45,134 bases of DNA, taken from NCBI GenBank assembly GCA_018241265.1, contig JAFEEF010000083.1, forward strand, positions 9,904-55,037, in the 5' to 3' direction. Below, piece after piece: positions 16,981 through 25,804 of the stretch (the first letter of the stretch is position 1; every line of letters begins with the position of its first letter). Position numbers and translations under genes: made by a program. The notes beneath the pieces are model-generated. The model made no database searches. It was not told the DNA's origin and saw only the letters and a list, made by a program, of their open reading frames with translations. The DNA is from Pseudomonadota bacterium (GTDB taxonomy: Bacteria > Pseudomonadota > Gammaproteobacteria > Burkholderiales > Burkholderiaceae_C).

Positions 16981-17005
16981 GTTGACACGCGCGAATGCAA
17001 CCTAA
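16981..17005 (-). repeat. Right terminal inverted repeat
   Basis: Reads GTTGACA at its inner end and ATGCAACCTAA at its outer end. Its reverse complement aligns with 4998-5021 in about 20 of 25 columns. The outermost TTA and the inner TGTGTCAAC are identical at both ends. Confidence 0.8.
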
Positions 17006-17011
17006 CACCCC
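17006..17011. repeat. CACCCC core, right copy flanking the transposon
   Basis: Identical to 4992-4997. The disrupted sbcC reading frame continues through it (CAC CCC TAC CTC). Confidence 0.85.
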
Positions 17012-19294
17012 TACCTCGTGATGCCGTCGCGGGCAGGTGCGGACGGCCTGGGCGCGTTCTCCTACTACGACCATGTCTTCCTGCCCGAGAGCACCAAGGA
17101 ACTGGTCTGGCGGCACGGCGGCAAGCGCTACAAGAGCCAGTTGGTGTTGCGGGTCAACGGCAAGAAGAAGACCGAGGCCTTCCTGTTCGAGCACTGCGGG
17201 CCCGGCTGGGCGCCGGTGGTGCTCCGCGACGGCAACGTGTCGGACGGCAAGGTCGAGACGTACGAGAAGGCCGTCGCAGAGATCCTGTGCCCGGCCGATA
17301 CCTTCTTCACGTCGGTCTTCTCTGCCCAAGGGAAGCGGCCGCTGTCGGCGTTCAAGAACGCGGAAATCAAGACGCTGCTGGCCGATTTGCTGGGGCTGGA
17401 GCAGGTGCGGCAGCAAGGGGCGCTCGCGGCGGACGTCGTCAAGCAGCTCAAGGCTGGCCTGGCTGTGGTCCGACAGGGACTGGCGCGGGCGCAGGAGGAC
17501 GCGGCGGGCACGCGGCGCAGCCTCGCAGAGCTCGACGGTGCGTCACAGGCCTTGCTTGCGGCAACCGCCGAACGAACTTCGACAGCCGCGAGGTTGGACG
17601 CTGCGCGCCAGAAGCTGGCCACGGTCACCGCCGAGCACACTGGCGCCGCCGAGACTGAGGCTCGCCGCCGGGCGCTCGCCGACGAAGCCAGGCGGGCGAA
17701 GGAGGAGCACGATGCGGCGGCCCAGCGGCTGTCCCAGGAGTTGCCGCGCTTGCAGCAGCGCGAAACAAGCCTCCAGCAGCGGATCGCCGAGCGATGCCAG
17801 ACGCACGGTCGGAGGCGAGCGCAACTGGTGAAAGACATCGCGGCGCTGACGGCGGTGGCCCGACTTCGCGAGAGCGTCGAGCGCGCCGCGGCGCGCCGGG
17901 ACTTTGCGCGGCGTGTCGTGGCCCGGTGCCAGGCCATCGTGGGCCGGCGCCAGGCACGCGTCGACGTGCTGGAGCAGGCCAAGGCGACTCTTGTGGCGCG
18001 GCGACGCGAGGTCGAGTCGATCGACCGCGAGGCCGGGCAGATCGCGTTGCGGCAAGCGGACCTGCAGCGGCGCTTCGGCCTGACCTCTCATGTGCCGTGT
18101 GCCGGCATGGACATCCAGGGGCAGTGCCAGCTGCTCGGTGACGCGCGCGAGGCGAAGGCGCTGTTGCCATCGGCGGACGCGGCGCTCACCGGTCTGGCCG
18201 AGAAGAAGCGGGTTGCACAGCAGGAGATCGCCGACGCCGAGACGGCGGTGCACGCGCTGCCCGCTGAGGCGCAACTGCGCAACCAGGCCGAACAGATGCT
18301 CGAGACCGTCGAACAGCGCCTGCGACACATCGAGCTGCTGTGCGCGCGCCGGGAAGAGGTGACTCGTGCGGCACAGACGATCGATGGACACACCGCGGAA
18401 CTGGCCACGCTGCCTGAGCAGGCCGCGCCGGAGACGGAGGACGAGCGTGCCGAACGTACCGACATCGCTGCAGCTCGGACGCGAGTCCAGGACGAGCTCA
18501 GCCGCATTACCGTGGTGCGCGACGAAGCATTGACCCGCATCGCCGAACAGGTCGCCCTGCTTCCCCCGCCGCTGGATGCTGCAGGGCTGAACACAGCGAG
18601 GCAGGAGGTCGAGGGTGCGACGCGGGCTGCAACAGCGGCGGAGGCCGCGGAGTCTTGCGCCCGGCAGCGCGAAGAGCGCGCGAAGGCGCTTGGCGAACAA
18701 CTGGCTGAGATCGCGGCCAAGGAAGGGGCGGCGATCCGCGCCGCCAAGCGTGTCGAGGACGAACTCGCCACCTGGTCGCTGCTCGCCAAGTGCCTCAGCA
18801 ACGACGGCGTGATCGCGCTGGACATCGACGACGCGGGGCCGACGTTCGCCGCGCTGGCGAACGAACTGCTGCTGGCCTGCTACGGGCCGCGGTTCACGCT
18901 GCAGGTGATCACGCAGTCGACCAACGGGAAGGGCGAGCTTCGCGAGGACTTCGACATCGTCGTGCACGACGGATCGCGGGACGAGTCGAAGAGCCTGAAG
19001 CTGGTCAGCGGTGGCGAGCGAGTCTGGATCAACGAGTGCTTGACCCGCGCGATCGCGCTCTACTTATCCGGCAACACCGGGCGCCGGATCGGCACGCTGT
19101 TCAGCGACGAGGCGGACGGGCCGCTTGACCCGGAGCACAAGCGCATGTTCATGGCCATGAAACGCGAGGTGCTACGCCTTGGCGGTTACGCCTGCGAGTT
19201 CTTTGTGAGCCAGACCCCAGAGCTGACTGGAATGGCCGATCGAATCATCGACCTGGAAGGCATGACGGCGCAGGGTGCGGAGGCGGTTGCTTGA
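17012..19294 (+). pseudogene. sbcC: SbcC-like ATPase, 3' fragment of the split gene
   Basis: The remaining 760 codons of the disrupted gene, starting TACCTCGTGATG directly after the right CACCCC. It resumes exactly where the 5' fragment stops. It contains GAFSYYDHVFLPES, two coiled-coil arms, the PCAGMDIQGQC cysteine pair (C-x8-C), signature SGGER, Walker B TLFSDEADGPLDP and VSQTPELT. It lacks Walker A, which stays at 4785-4997. An internal GTG-ATG at 17018-17023 could start translation but has no ribosome site. Homology to the transposon-borne copy is clear along the whole length yet far from identical, so the copies diverged before they met here. Confidence 0.9.
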
Positions 19295-19562
19295 CTGCGT
19301 GCCATGCGAACGTCGCGTTGTCGCAGCGAAGCTGCCTTTCGCTTGGTCTCATCGGTCGGCGCTGGACGGCCACAAGCAGTCGGTGGGTGGTGCGCCCGAA
19401 AGCGGTCTGTCCTGACATGCTGCCCGGGCTTCACTTTCCAGGAGCGGCTTATCGAGTCACTGCCTCGATCAGGGCAGGTTGGCAAAGCGCACGTCGGCCC
19501 TTGGTGATGGGTAACCGCGTGTTCCGAAGGCCCGACGCTCTACATTTCAAGTGGGCCGTACA
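19295..19562. other. Intergenic junction between disrupted sbcC and the sulfite island
   Basis: 268 bp without a convincing gene. No terminal repeat or insertion-sequence end is obvious. It contains a 10-mer GAAAGCGGTC (19398-19407) that recurs at 30611-30620 beyond the other side of the island, too short to claim as an attachment site. Confidence 0.4.
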
Positions 19563-20495
19563 TCAGCGGGTAGCCTCGGCAGTTGCAGATGCCCGGGCGA
19601 TGAACGCCAGCAAAGCGGGCGTTGACTGCTTCTGGCGATGAACGACCAGATGACATTGCCGAAGTTGCCGCGGTAAGGTCGTAGCGACGCGGCACAGGCG
19701 CCCGCCCTCCAGCGCGTCGTTCACGACCCAGGTGGACAGGCAAGCGACACCCAGCCCTTCCTGCGCGGCACGCTGGATGGCTTCCGAACTGCCCAGCTCG
19801 ATGCTGCGCCTGTAAGAGCGCAGATGGGGCAGCAGGCTCTGGTCTGTGGCCTCCCGCGTGCCCGAGCCCGATTCGCGAACCAGCCAAACCGCCTCACGCA
19901 GGATGCGCAGGGGTACACGCTCGCCTGCCGCGCTCGAGCGTGCCAGCGCACTGTCGGGTGCAGCCACGACCACCATCTCGTCCTGTAGCCATGGCGTGAC
20001 CACCAGCGCTGGCTGGTGACAGGGACCCTCGATCAGCCCCACGTCGAGTTCGAAGGCGGCCACGGCATCGCAGACGGCCGCCGTGTTTCCGATCACGACC
20101 TTCGACCGCCAGGCGGTGGCGCTGCCGGGCTGCTGCGCCCCCATGAAGCCGGCGAGCAGCCTGGGCAGCACATAGTTGCCGATCGTCGTGCTGGCGCCGA
20201 TGCGCAGCGACTGCGCCTGCGCGCTGCCGTCGCGCGACATCTGCTCGATTCCGGCCGCACCGTCCAGCAAAGCCAGTGCCCGTGGCAATAAGGCCCGACC
20301 ACTGTCGTTCAGCAGCAGGCGCTTGCCGGCGCGGTCGAACAGGCGCAGTGACAACAGACGCTCCAGTTCATTGACCGCCGAACTGGTGGCCGATTGCGAG
20401 AGCGCGATCTCGGCGCTGGCCGCCGTGGTGCTGCCGCTGCGGGCCACCGCCACGAAGATCTGCAGCTGGCGCAACGTGAGCCGCAGTACGTCCAT
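19563..20495 (-). CDS. LysR-family regulator (YeiE/CysB-like), divergent from the YeiH exporter
   Basis: 310 aa. N-terminal winged helix-turn-helix (LRLTLRQLQIFVAVARSGSTTAAS) and a periplasmic-binding-type effector domain. The start at 20495 (MDVLRL) is chosen because the longer frame to 20561 adds only a charged leader that would run through the operator. LysR genes divergent from yeiH are common, and the enterobacterial one, YeiE, has been linked to sulfite sensing. That function is inferred here from context. It probably autoregulates and activates the exporter through the dyad at 20517-20531. Confidence 0.85.
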   Translation of the reverse strand: MDVLRLTLRQLQIFVAVARSGSTTAASAEIALSQSATSSAVNELERLLSLRLFDRAGKRLLLNDSGRALLPRALALLDGAAGIEQMSRDGSAQAQSLRIGASTTIGNYVLPRLLAGFMGAQQPGSATAWRSKVVIGNTAAVCDAVAAFELDVGLIEGPCHQPALVVTPWLQDEMVVVAAPDSALARSSAAGERVPLRILREAVWLVRESGSGTREATDQSLLPHLRSYRRSIELGSSEAIQRAAQEGLGVACLSTWVVNDALEGGRLCRVATTLPRQLRQCHLVVHRQKQSTPALLAFIARASATAEATR

Positions 20496-20516
20496 CGGGG
20501 TTGCCTTTTTGTAGCG

Positions 20517-20531
20517 ATCAGATCGGTTGAT
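20517..20531. promoter_or_regulatory. Candidate LysR box
   Basis: ATCA-GATCGGT-TGAT, an interrupted dyad containing T-N11-A, located in the 117-bp divergent gap 22 bp from the LysR start and 82 bp from yeiH. Typical of LysR-type recognition sites. Confidence 0.5.
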
Positions 20532-20612
20532 CTTACGCAGATAACCCGTTGGACCGATCACAGGCCAAGTCCGAGACTCGCCTTGGTTCCCTCCTCTTGC
20601 CTGAATACCTGC

Positions 20613-21725
20613 ATGACCACCACCGCACTTCGACGCACCACCGAGTCTTCAGCCGTAACGCCGCGCGCTTGGCCCCGCCTGCTTCCCGGCCTGGCCCTGA
20701 GCGGCGCGCTGGCCGCTGCTGGCGTGGCGCTGGGCCGCATCGGCTGGCTGCAGGACCACGGCTTCAGTGCGCTGACGCTGGCCATCGTGTTGGGCATGCT
20801 GGTGGGCAACACGGTCTATCCGCTGGTGCCGCGCCTGGCCGCGGCCAGCGGTGCTGGCGTCAACGTCTCCAAGCAGAGCCTGCTGCGCCTGGGTGTGGTG
20901 CTATACGGGCTGCGGCTGACGGTGCAGGACATCGGCCATGTCGGCATCGCCGGCGTCGCCATCGACGCATTGGTGCTGGGCTCGACCTTCGCGCTGGCCT
21001 ACTTCATCGGCACGCGCTGGTTGGGCCTGGATCGCAAGACAGCGATGCTGATCGGCGCCGGCAGCTCCATCTGCGGCGCCGCCGCGGTGATGGCTGCCGA
21101 GCCGGTGGTCAAGGCGCGCGCCGAGCAGGTGACGGTGGCCGTGGCCACGGTGGTGGTGTTCGGCACGCTGGCGATCTTCCTGTACCCGGCGCTGTTCGAA
21201 CTGAACCAGCACTTGGCACTGATTCCGGGCGGCGCCAACGGCTTCGGCATCTACGCCGGCTCGACCATCCACGAGGTTGCCCAGGTGGTGGCCGCGGCGC
21301 GTTCGGTGGGCCCGGATGCAGCCAACTCGGCCGTCATCGCGAAGATGGTGCGGGTCATGATGCTCGCACCCTTCCTGGTGATGCTGTCGGCCTGGCTGGC
21401 GCGCGACGAAAAACGCCACGCCAATACGTCGACCGCAACCGACCAGGCCAAAGGCAAGCTCGCCGTGCCCTGGTTTGCCTTCGGCTTCGTCGCGGTGGTG
21501 TTGTTTAACTCGCTGCAGTGGCTGCCGGCGTCGGTGGTGGCGGTGACGACCGAGATCGACACCGCGCTGTTGGCCATGGCCATGGCCGCGCTTGGCCTGG
21601 CCACACACCTCGGCGCTATCCGCAAGGCCGGTGCCAAGCCGCTGCTGCTGGCGCTGATCCTGTTCGGCTGGCTGATCGTCGGCGGTGCTTTGATCAACCG
21701 CTGGGTGCCGGCCCTGCTGGGCTGA
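20613..21725 (+). CDS. yeiH: YeiH-family (UPF0324) membrane protein, putative sulfur-oxyanion exporter
   Basis: 370 aa with about ten hydrophobic helices. Family markers include the KQSLLRLGVVLYGLRLT segment, GAGSSICGAAAVMA, and YAGSTIHEVAQVVAAA. The family (Cons_hypoth698) is annotated as a putative sulfate exporter. The nearby sulfite dehydrogenase makes sulfite or sulfate the likely substrate, which is inference. Start at 20613 (MTTTALRR) rather than the frame opening at 20394, which lies inside the LysR gene. Inner membrane. Confidence 0.85.
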   Translation: MTTTALRRTTESSAVTPRAWPRLLPGLALSGALAAAGVALGRIGWLQDHGFSALTLAIVLGMLVGNTVYPLVPRLAAASGAGVNVSKQSLLRLGVVLYGLRLTVQDIGHVGIAGVAIDALVLGSTFALAYFIGTRWLGLDRKTAMLIGAGSSICGAAAVMAAEPVVKARAEQVTVAVATVVVFGTLAIFLYPALFELNQHLALIPGGANGFGIYAGSTIHEVAQVVAAARSVGPDAANSAVIAKMVRVMMLAPFLVMLSAWLARDEKRHANTSTATDQAKGKLAVPWFAFGFVAVVLFNSLQWLPASVVAVTTEIDTALLAMAMAALGLATHLGAIRKAGAKPLLLALILFGWLIVGGALINRWVPALLG

Positions 21726-21747
21726 AGCCTCGAATTCACGGCCCAAC

Positions 21748-21775
21748 GGAATACGCCGCCGGCATTCAACGTCCA
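21748..21775 (+). promoter_or_regulatory. Candidate ECF-sigma promoter, copy 1 (GGAATA/CGTCCA)
   Basis: GGAATA (21748-21753), N16, CGTCCA (21770-21775), 47 bp before the beta-propeller gene. It has the same elements and spacing as 23166-23193. The GGAA-type -35 and CGTC -10 are characteristic of group IV (ECF) sigma factors, two of which are encoded in this island. Confidence 0.6.
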
Positions 21776-21822
21776 CCAGAGCAAGCCTGTTTTCCTTTTC
21801 ATCCCTTCACGAAAGACATCCC

Positions 21823-22857
21823 ATGCATAACTTCTTCCGCACCACCGCGCTTGCCTTGTGCAGCAGCTTCGTCCTAGTGGCGGCCAGCCTGCCTGCAGGC
21901 GCCGCCGAAGCCGCCCCGGCCCGCGTCACCTTCGACGGCCAGATCCGCAACAACTCGCTGGCACTGAGCCCCGACGAGTCCACCGCCGTCGTGTCCTACA
22001 GCGAACGGCCCGATCTCATCGTCTACGACCTGGTCACCGGCGCCGTGCGCGGTGTGCTGCGCGGCTACGTCACGCCGCGCAACATCGTCTTCGCGCCCGA
22101 TGGCAAGAGCTTCTATGTCTCCGACAGCAGCCTGGGCACGGTGACGCGTCTGGACACGGCCACGCTCAAGCCACTCGCCACTGCGTCGACACTGGCCGCC
22201 GGCCCCGGCGCCTTCGGCACCGCGCTCAGCAAGGACGGCAGTTCGCTGTATGTCAACAACCAGGCCAGCAGCACGGTGACGCGTCTGGACATCGCCAGCG
22301 GGCAGGCCAAGGTCGTGATCACCGGCTTTGCGCAGCCGCGCCAGGGCGTGCGCCTGAGCCCGGATGGCACCAAGCTCTACGTCACCAACTTCCTGGGCGA
22401 CAAGGTCACCATCGTCGACACGCAGACCGACAAGATCGAGGGCGAGATTACGGGCTTCAACAAGATTCGCGCCATCTCGGTCACCGCCGACGGCAAGACC
22501 CTGTTCGCGGCCAACAGCGGCAGCAACGACATCGCGGTGGTGGACATCGGCGCACGCCGCGTCACCGGCACCGTGCCGGTGGGGCGCGACCCCTACGGCG
22601 CCGCGCTCACGCCGGACGGCCGCTTCGTCTACTCGGGCAACCTGGCCGACAACACGGTGTCGGTGATCGACGTCGCCACGTTGAAGGTGGTCGCCACCAT
22701 CGCCGGCTTCAAGCAGCCGCGCCAGGCCATCGTCTTCACGCGCGACGGCCAGACAGCCTACGTGCTGAACGAGGACCTGAGCATCTCCAAGGTCGAGCGC
22801 GCCGGGCAGCGCATCGTCGCCACGTTGGCCGCACCGCAGGCGGTGGCAGCGTACTGA
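21823..22857 (+). CDS. Secreted YVTN/40-residue-repeat beta-propeller protein
   Basis: 344 aa. Signal peptide cleaved near ASLPAGAAEA, then about seven repeats of the type LSPDG-x-LYVTN-x-x-x-x-V-x-x-x-D (for example VRLSPDGTKLYVTNFLGDK), forming a seven-bladed propeller in the periplasm. No catalytic residues are evident. Such proteins often act as scaffolds or binding partners. It stands between the exporter and the first sigma operon and has its own ECF-type promoter, so it is probably part of the same response. A second propeller lies at 25805. Confidence 0.85.
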   Translation: MHNFFRTTALALCSSFVLVAASLPAGAAEAAPARVTFDGQIRNNSLALSPDESTAVVSYSERPDLIVYDLVTGAVRGVLRGYVTPRNIVFAPDGKSFYVSDSSLGTVTRLDTATLKPLATASTLAAGPGAFGTALSKDGSSLYVNNQASSTVTRLDIASGQAKVVITGFAQPRQGVRLSPDGTKLYVTNFLGDKVTIVDTQTDKIEGEITGFNKIRAISVTADGKTLFAANSGSNDIAVVDIGARRVTGTVPVGRDPYGAALTPDGRFVYSGNLADNTVSVIDVATLKVVATIAGFKQPRQAIVFTRDGQTAYVLNEDLSISKVERAGQRIVATLAAPQAVAAY

Positions 22858-23274
22858 ATCGCCGGCCCACGGCCCAGGATGAAGCGCCTGAGCCGGCGTC
22901 CGCTGATCAGCGTGACTCCGCGCTCAATGCACCTGGAAACGTCGGTCGCGGCACCGGCCGCATCCGCCCTCGCTGGAGGGTGTGGAGCCCATCGACACAG
23001 GCGCCCCGGCCATGGCGCAAGGCCAAGCACTTTCAAAGCTTGCGCAAGCGGTGGAACGCTGCCCCGCGGTGCTTTATTCCAGTGGCCGCTGAACATCCAC
23101 GGGCGGCGTGCCGCGCCCCGGGATGGCGGCAGCGGTGAAGGGGTGAAGGATTTTTTGCGTGGATCGGAATAGACCGCACACAGGTTCCGTCTGCCCTTGT
23201 GTCGGGACCTCACAGACCCTTCATCGACCACCGATCACCCCTCAGTTCACATCAAACCCTCAACGGAGCCCACC
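22858..23274. other. 417-bp intergenic region holding an ECF-type promoter
   Basis: No credible gene on either strand; the frames here lack ribosome sites and family features. The region includes a T-run (GGATTTTTTGCG, about 23149-23160) just upstream of the ECF-type promoter at 23166-23193. The promoter is followed by an 81-nt leader to the SnoaL-like gene. Confidence 0.5.
23166..23193 (+). promoter_or_regulatory. Candidate ECF-sigma promoter, copy 2 (GGAATA/CGTCTG)
   Basis: GGAATA (23166-23171), N16, CGTCTG (23188-23193). It drives the four-gene operon SnoaL-like, COG4315, ECF sigma, anti-sigma, which would make the first sigma factor autoregulated. Confidence 0.65.
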
Positions 23275-23718
23275 ATGTTCAAGAGCCTCGCCCGCACTTT
23301 CACCTTCGCCGCTACCGCCCTGACCCTTGCCGCCGGCAGCGCCTTCGCCGCCCCTTCCGACGACGCCCGCACGCACTTCCAGGCCATCGCTTCGGGCGAC
23401 ACGCAGATCGTGATGCGCGGCTACGCCGACCAGGCCCAGCTGAACTGGGTCGGCGGCCCGCTGGACGGCACCTACGCCACCACCGACGCCATCCGCGGCA
23501 CCTGGGAAAAGTTCGGCAAGGCCGTCGGCCCGCTGAAACTCACCATCGGCTCAATCGAAGAGTCGGCCAACCCCAAGGGCGCCACCGTCTCGGCCAACGT
23601 CGTCTTCGAAGGCAAGATGCCCATCAAGGTGCGTTACGTGCTGACCTACCGCGAAGGCAAGATCGTCAGCGAAACCTGGCAGATCGACCCCAAGCTGGCA
23701 GTGGCTGCGGCTTACTGA
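23275..23718 (+). CDS. Secreted SnoaL/NTF2-like protein
   Basis: 147 aa. Signal peptide (AATALTLAAGSAFAAP), then an NTF2-like alpha+beta fold: an N-terminal helix (DARTHFQAIASGDTQIVMRGY) and strands ending YVLTYREGKIVSETWQID. The family uses this cone fold for small-molecule binding or simple catalysis. Substrate unknown. CGGAGC precedes the ATG. Some ECF factors (ECF41) carry a SnoaL-like domain at their C-terminus; here a similar fold is a separate exported protein in a sigma operon, which may be coincidental. Confidence 0.8.
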   Translation: MFKSLARTFTFAATALTLAAGSAFAAPSDDARTHFQAIASGDTQIVMRGYADQAQLNWVGGPLDGTYATTDAIRGTWEKFGKAVGPLKLTIGSIEESANPKGATVSANVVFEGKMPIKVRYVLTYREGKIVSETWQIDPKLAVAAAY

Positions 23719-23760
23719 GCCACCCGCTCAGCCCATCAGCACTCTACCCAGGACGCCCCC

Positions 23761-24150
23761 ATGAAACATCTCCCCACCTTGGCCGCGATGCTCATCGCCA
23801 CGGCTTCCTTCGCGGCGCCGCCGACGAGCGCCATGGCGGCCGACGTGCCGGCCAAGCTCGCCAACGGCGTGCTCGTCGACGCCAAGGGCATGACGCTCTA
23901 CACCTTCGATAAGGACATGGCCAGCAGTGGCAAGAGCGCCTGCAACGGCCCCTGCGCGACGCTGTGGCCGCCCGCGATGGCCGCCGCCAGCGACCAGCCC
24001 GCCGGTTCGTACACGATCGTCGTTCGCGACGACGGCTCGCGCCAGTGGGCCTACAAGGGCAAGCCGGTCTACACCTACCAGGCCGACCAGAAGCCCGGCG
24101 ACCGCGCTGGCGACAACTTCAAAGACGTCTGGCACATCATCAAGGAATGA
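23761..24150 (+). CDS. COG4315-type secreted repeat protein (Lipoprotein_15 family)
   Basis: 129 aa with a signal peptide ending AMAADVP and two copies of the family motif: GMTLYTFDKD with CNGPCATLWPP, then KGKPVYTYQADQKPGDRAGDNFKDVWH. Members are called predicted lipoproteins, but there is no lipobox cysteine here, so it should be soluble in the periplasm. Function unknown. The Yx(FWY)xxD motif and the CNGPC pair could bind a metal or haem. This family is often found beside ECF sigma/anti-sigma genes. Confidence 0.85.
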   Translation: MKHLPTLAAMLIATASFAAPPTSAMAADVPAKLANGVLVDAKGMTLYTFDKDMASSGKSACNGPCATLWPPAMAAASDQPAGSYTIVVRDDGSRQWAYKGKPVYTYQADQKPGDRAGDNFKDVWHIIKE

Positions 24151-24196
24151 CCTCTGTCGACGATCCACACCCAGCCCCGCACGCCGCGAGCCGCCG

Positions 24197-24700
24197 ATGC
24201 AAGACGACTCCAACCTGCTGAGCTGGGTGCCGCGCCTGCGCCGCTATTCCCGGGCGCTGGTGAACAACCATGAAGATGCCGACGACCTGGTGCAGGACAC
24301 GCTGGAGCGGGCCTGGGCCAAGTCGGGCCTGTGGGGCGGCGTGGCCGATATGCGCGCCTGGCTCTTCAGCATCATGCACAACCTGCACGCCGATGGCGTG
24401 CGCCGGCCCAGGCTGCACACCGTGACCATGGACGACGACACCCCCGAGGTGCCGGTGGCGCCGACGCAAGGTGACAGGCTGGCGGTGCTGGACCTGCAGG
24501 CCGCGCTGGACCTGCTGCCCGTCGAGCAGAAGGAAGTGCTGCTGCTGGTGGCGCTGGAAGACATGGCCTACGCCGACGTGGCGCAGGCCCTGGGCATTCC
24601 TATCGGCACGGTGATGTCGCGCTTGTCGCGCGGCCGCGAGCGTCTGCGCGGCCTGATGGAAGGCCGTGCCGAGCCCGTGCGGCTGAAGGTCGTCAAATGA
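24197..24700 (+). CDS. ECF-family RNA polymerase sigma factor 1
   Basis: 167 aa with sigma region 2 (EDADDLVQDTLERAW, then MRAWLFSIMHN) and region 4 (LPVEQKEVLLLVALEDMAYADVAQALGIP, helix-turn-helix with GTVMSRLSRGRERLR). There are no extra domains. It is followed after 19 bp by its likely membrane anti-sigma factor. Probably recognises the GGAATA-N16-CGTC promoters at 21748 and 23166. Sulfite-responsive ECF factors with sulfite dehydrogenase targets are known in Sinorhizobium meliloti (RpoE1, RpoE4); whether this is the same group is untested. Confidence 0.9.
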   Translation: MQDDSNLLSWVPRLRRYSRALVNNHEDADDLVQDTLERAWAKSGLWGGVADMRAWLFSIMHNLHADGVRRPRLHTVTMDDDTPEVPVAPTQGDRLAVLDLQAALDLLPVEQKEVLLLVALEDMAYADVAQALGIPIGTVMSRLSRGRERLRGLMEGRAEPVRLKVVK

Positions 24701-24719
24701 CAGCACAACGAAGCACCCC

Positions 24720-25634
24720 ATGAGCACCGATCGCCCCCCACCGCCCACCCCCCCGGTCACCGAGGCCGACCTGCATGCGTTCGTCGATGGCCACCTGCCC
24801 GCAGAGCGCCAGACCGCGATCGCTGCTTTCCTGGCCGCGCGTCCCGACGACGCGCAGCGCGTCGAGGCCTACCGCGCGCAGAAGCGAGAACTGCACGCCT
24901 TGTTCGACCCGGTGCTGGACGAGCAGCCGCCGCAGCGCCTGCTCAAGTCGGCGGGCCCACGCACCGTGTCGCCGACGCCCTGGTACCTGCAGCGCCTGGC
25001 TGCCGGGCTCGCCATCGCCGTGATCAGCGGCGCCACGGGCTGGGGGCTGCGCGGCGCCGGGGCTGGCGCCCGCGCGGGTGTTGGCGGTGACGATGCGGCC
25101 CGCATGGCGGCCGTGAAACCGGCCCCGGGTGGGTTGACCTTGGTGTCTGCCAGCGGCTTCGCGCAGCGCGCCGCCGTGGCGCATGCGGTCTACAGCCCCG
25201 ATGTGCGCCGGCCCGTGGAAGTGGACGCCGCGCACGAAGACCAGCTCGTGGCCTGGCTGTCCAAGCGCATGGGGGCGCCCATGAAGCCGCCGCACCTGCA
25301 GAGCCAGGGCTACACGCTGGAAGGCGGGCGCCTGCTGCCCGGCGGGCAGGGGCCGGTGGCGCAATTCATGTACCGCAATGAACTCGGCAGCAAGCTGACG
25401 CTGTACGTGTCCAACGATGTCGCTGACCTGGGAAGCGCCGCAGGGCCGGGCGGCGCTGCGAAGCCGGGCGCGAAGAATGCCGACACCGCCTTCCGCTTTG
25501 CGCAGGAAGGCGCCGTCAACGTGTTCTATTGGGTCGACGGACCCTTCGGCTACGCCTTGTCGTCAGACGTCGACCGCAGCGTGCTGGCGCGGGTGTCGAC
25601 CGAGGTCTACCAACAGCTGGGCACCCCGCGCTAA
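24720..25634 (+). CDS. Membrane anti-sigma factor for ECF sigma 1
   Basis: 304 aa. The cytoplasmic N-terminal domain has TEADLHAFVDGHLPAERQ, typical of anti-sigma domains. No zinc-binding HxxxCxxC is present. One transmembrane helix spans about residues 92-110 (RLAAGLAIAVISGATGWGL). The periplasmic domain, with SASGFAQRAAVAHAVYSPD and VNVFYWVDGPFGYALSSD, matches the anti-sigma family seen beside such ECF genes. It is expected to hold sigma 1 inactive at the membrane until a periplasmic signal appears. Confidence 0.85.
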   Translation: MSTDRPPPPTPPVTEADLHAFVDGHLPAERQTAIAAFLAARPDDAQRVEAYRAQKRELHALFDPVLDEQPPQRLLKSAGPRTVSPTPWYLQRLAAGLAIAVISGATGWGLRGAGAGARAGVGGDDAARMAAVKPAPGGLTLVSASGFAQRAAVAHAVYSPDVRRPVEVDAAHEDQLVAWLSKRMGAPMKPPHLQSQGYTLEGGRLLPGGQGPVAQFMYRNELGSKLTLYVSNDVADLGSAAGPGGAAKPGAKNADTAFRFAQEGAVNVFYWVDGPFGYALSSDVDRSVLARVSTEVYQQLGTPR

Positions 25635-25677
25635 AGGCAACAGCAAGTCCCGCGGCGCAGGTGGTTTGCACCGCCAT

Positions 25678-25705
25678 GGAATGAAACGCCCTGCAGTGCG
25701 CTCTT
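25678..25705 (+). promoter_or_regulatory. Candidate ECF-sigma promoter, copy 3 (GGAATG/GCTCTT)
   Basis: GGAATG (25678-25683), N16, GCTCTT (25700-25705), 100 bp before the Tat-type beta-propeller gene. About 27 of 35 bases around it match copy 4 at 27644, including GCCATGGAATGAA and GCGCTCTTG, although the two sites are otherwise in unrelated sequence. Confidence 0.5.
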
Positions 25706-25804
25706 GGCTGCGAGCGCCTGACGCACCGCCGCCGCCCGTCGTTGGGTGCGAGGTCACGCGTCACACACTGCCGTCCACCTTTGCACTGAACACAGAAAGC
25801 ACCC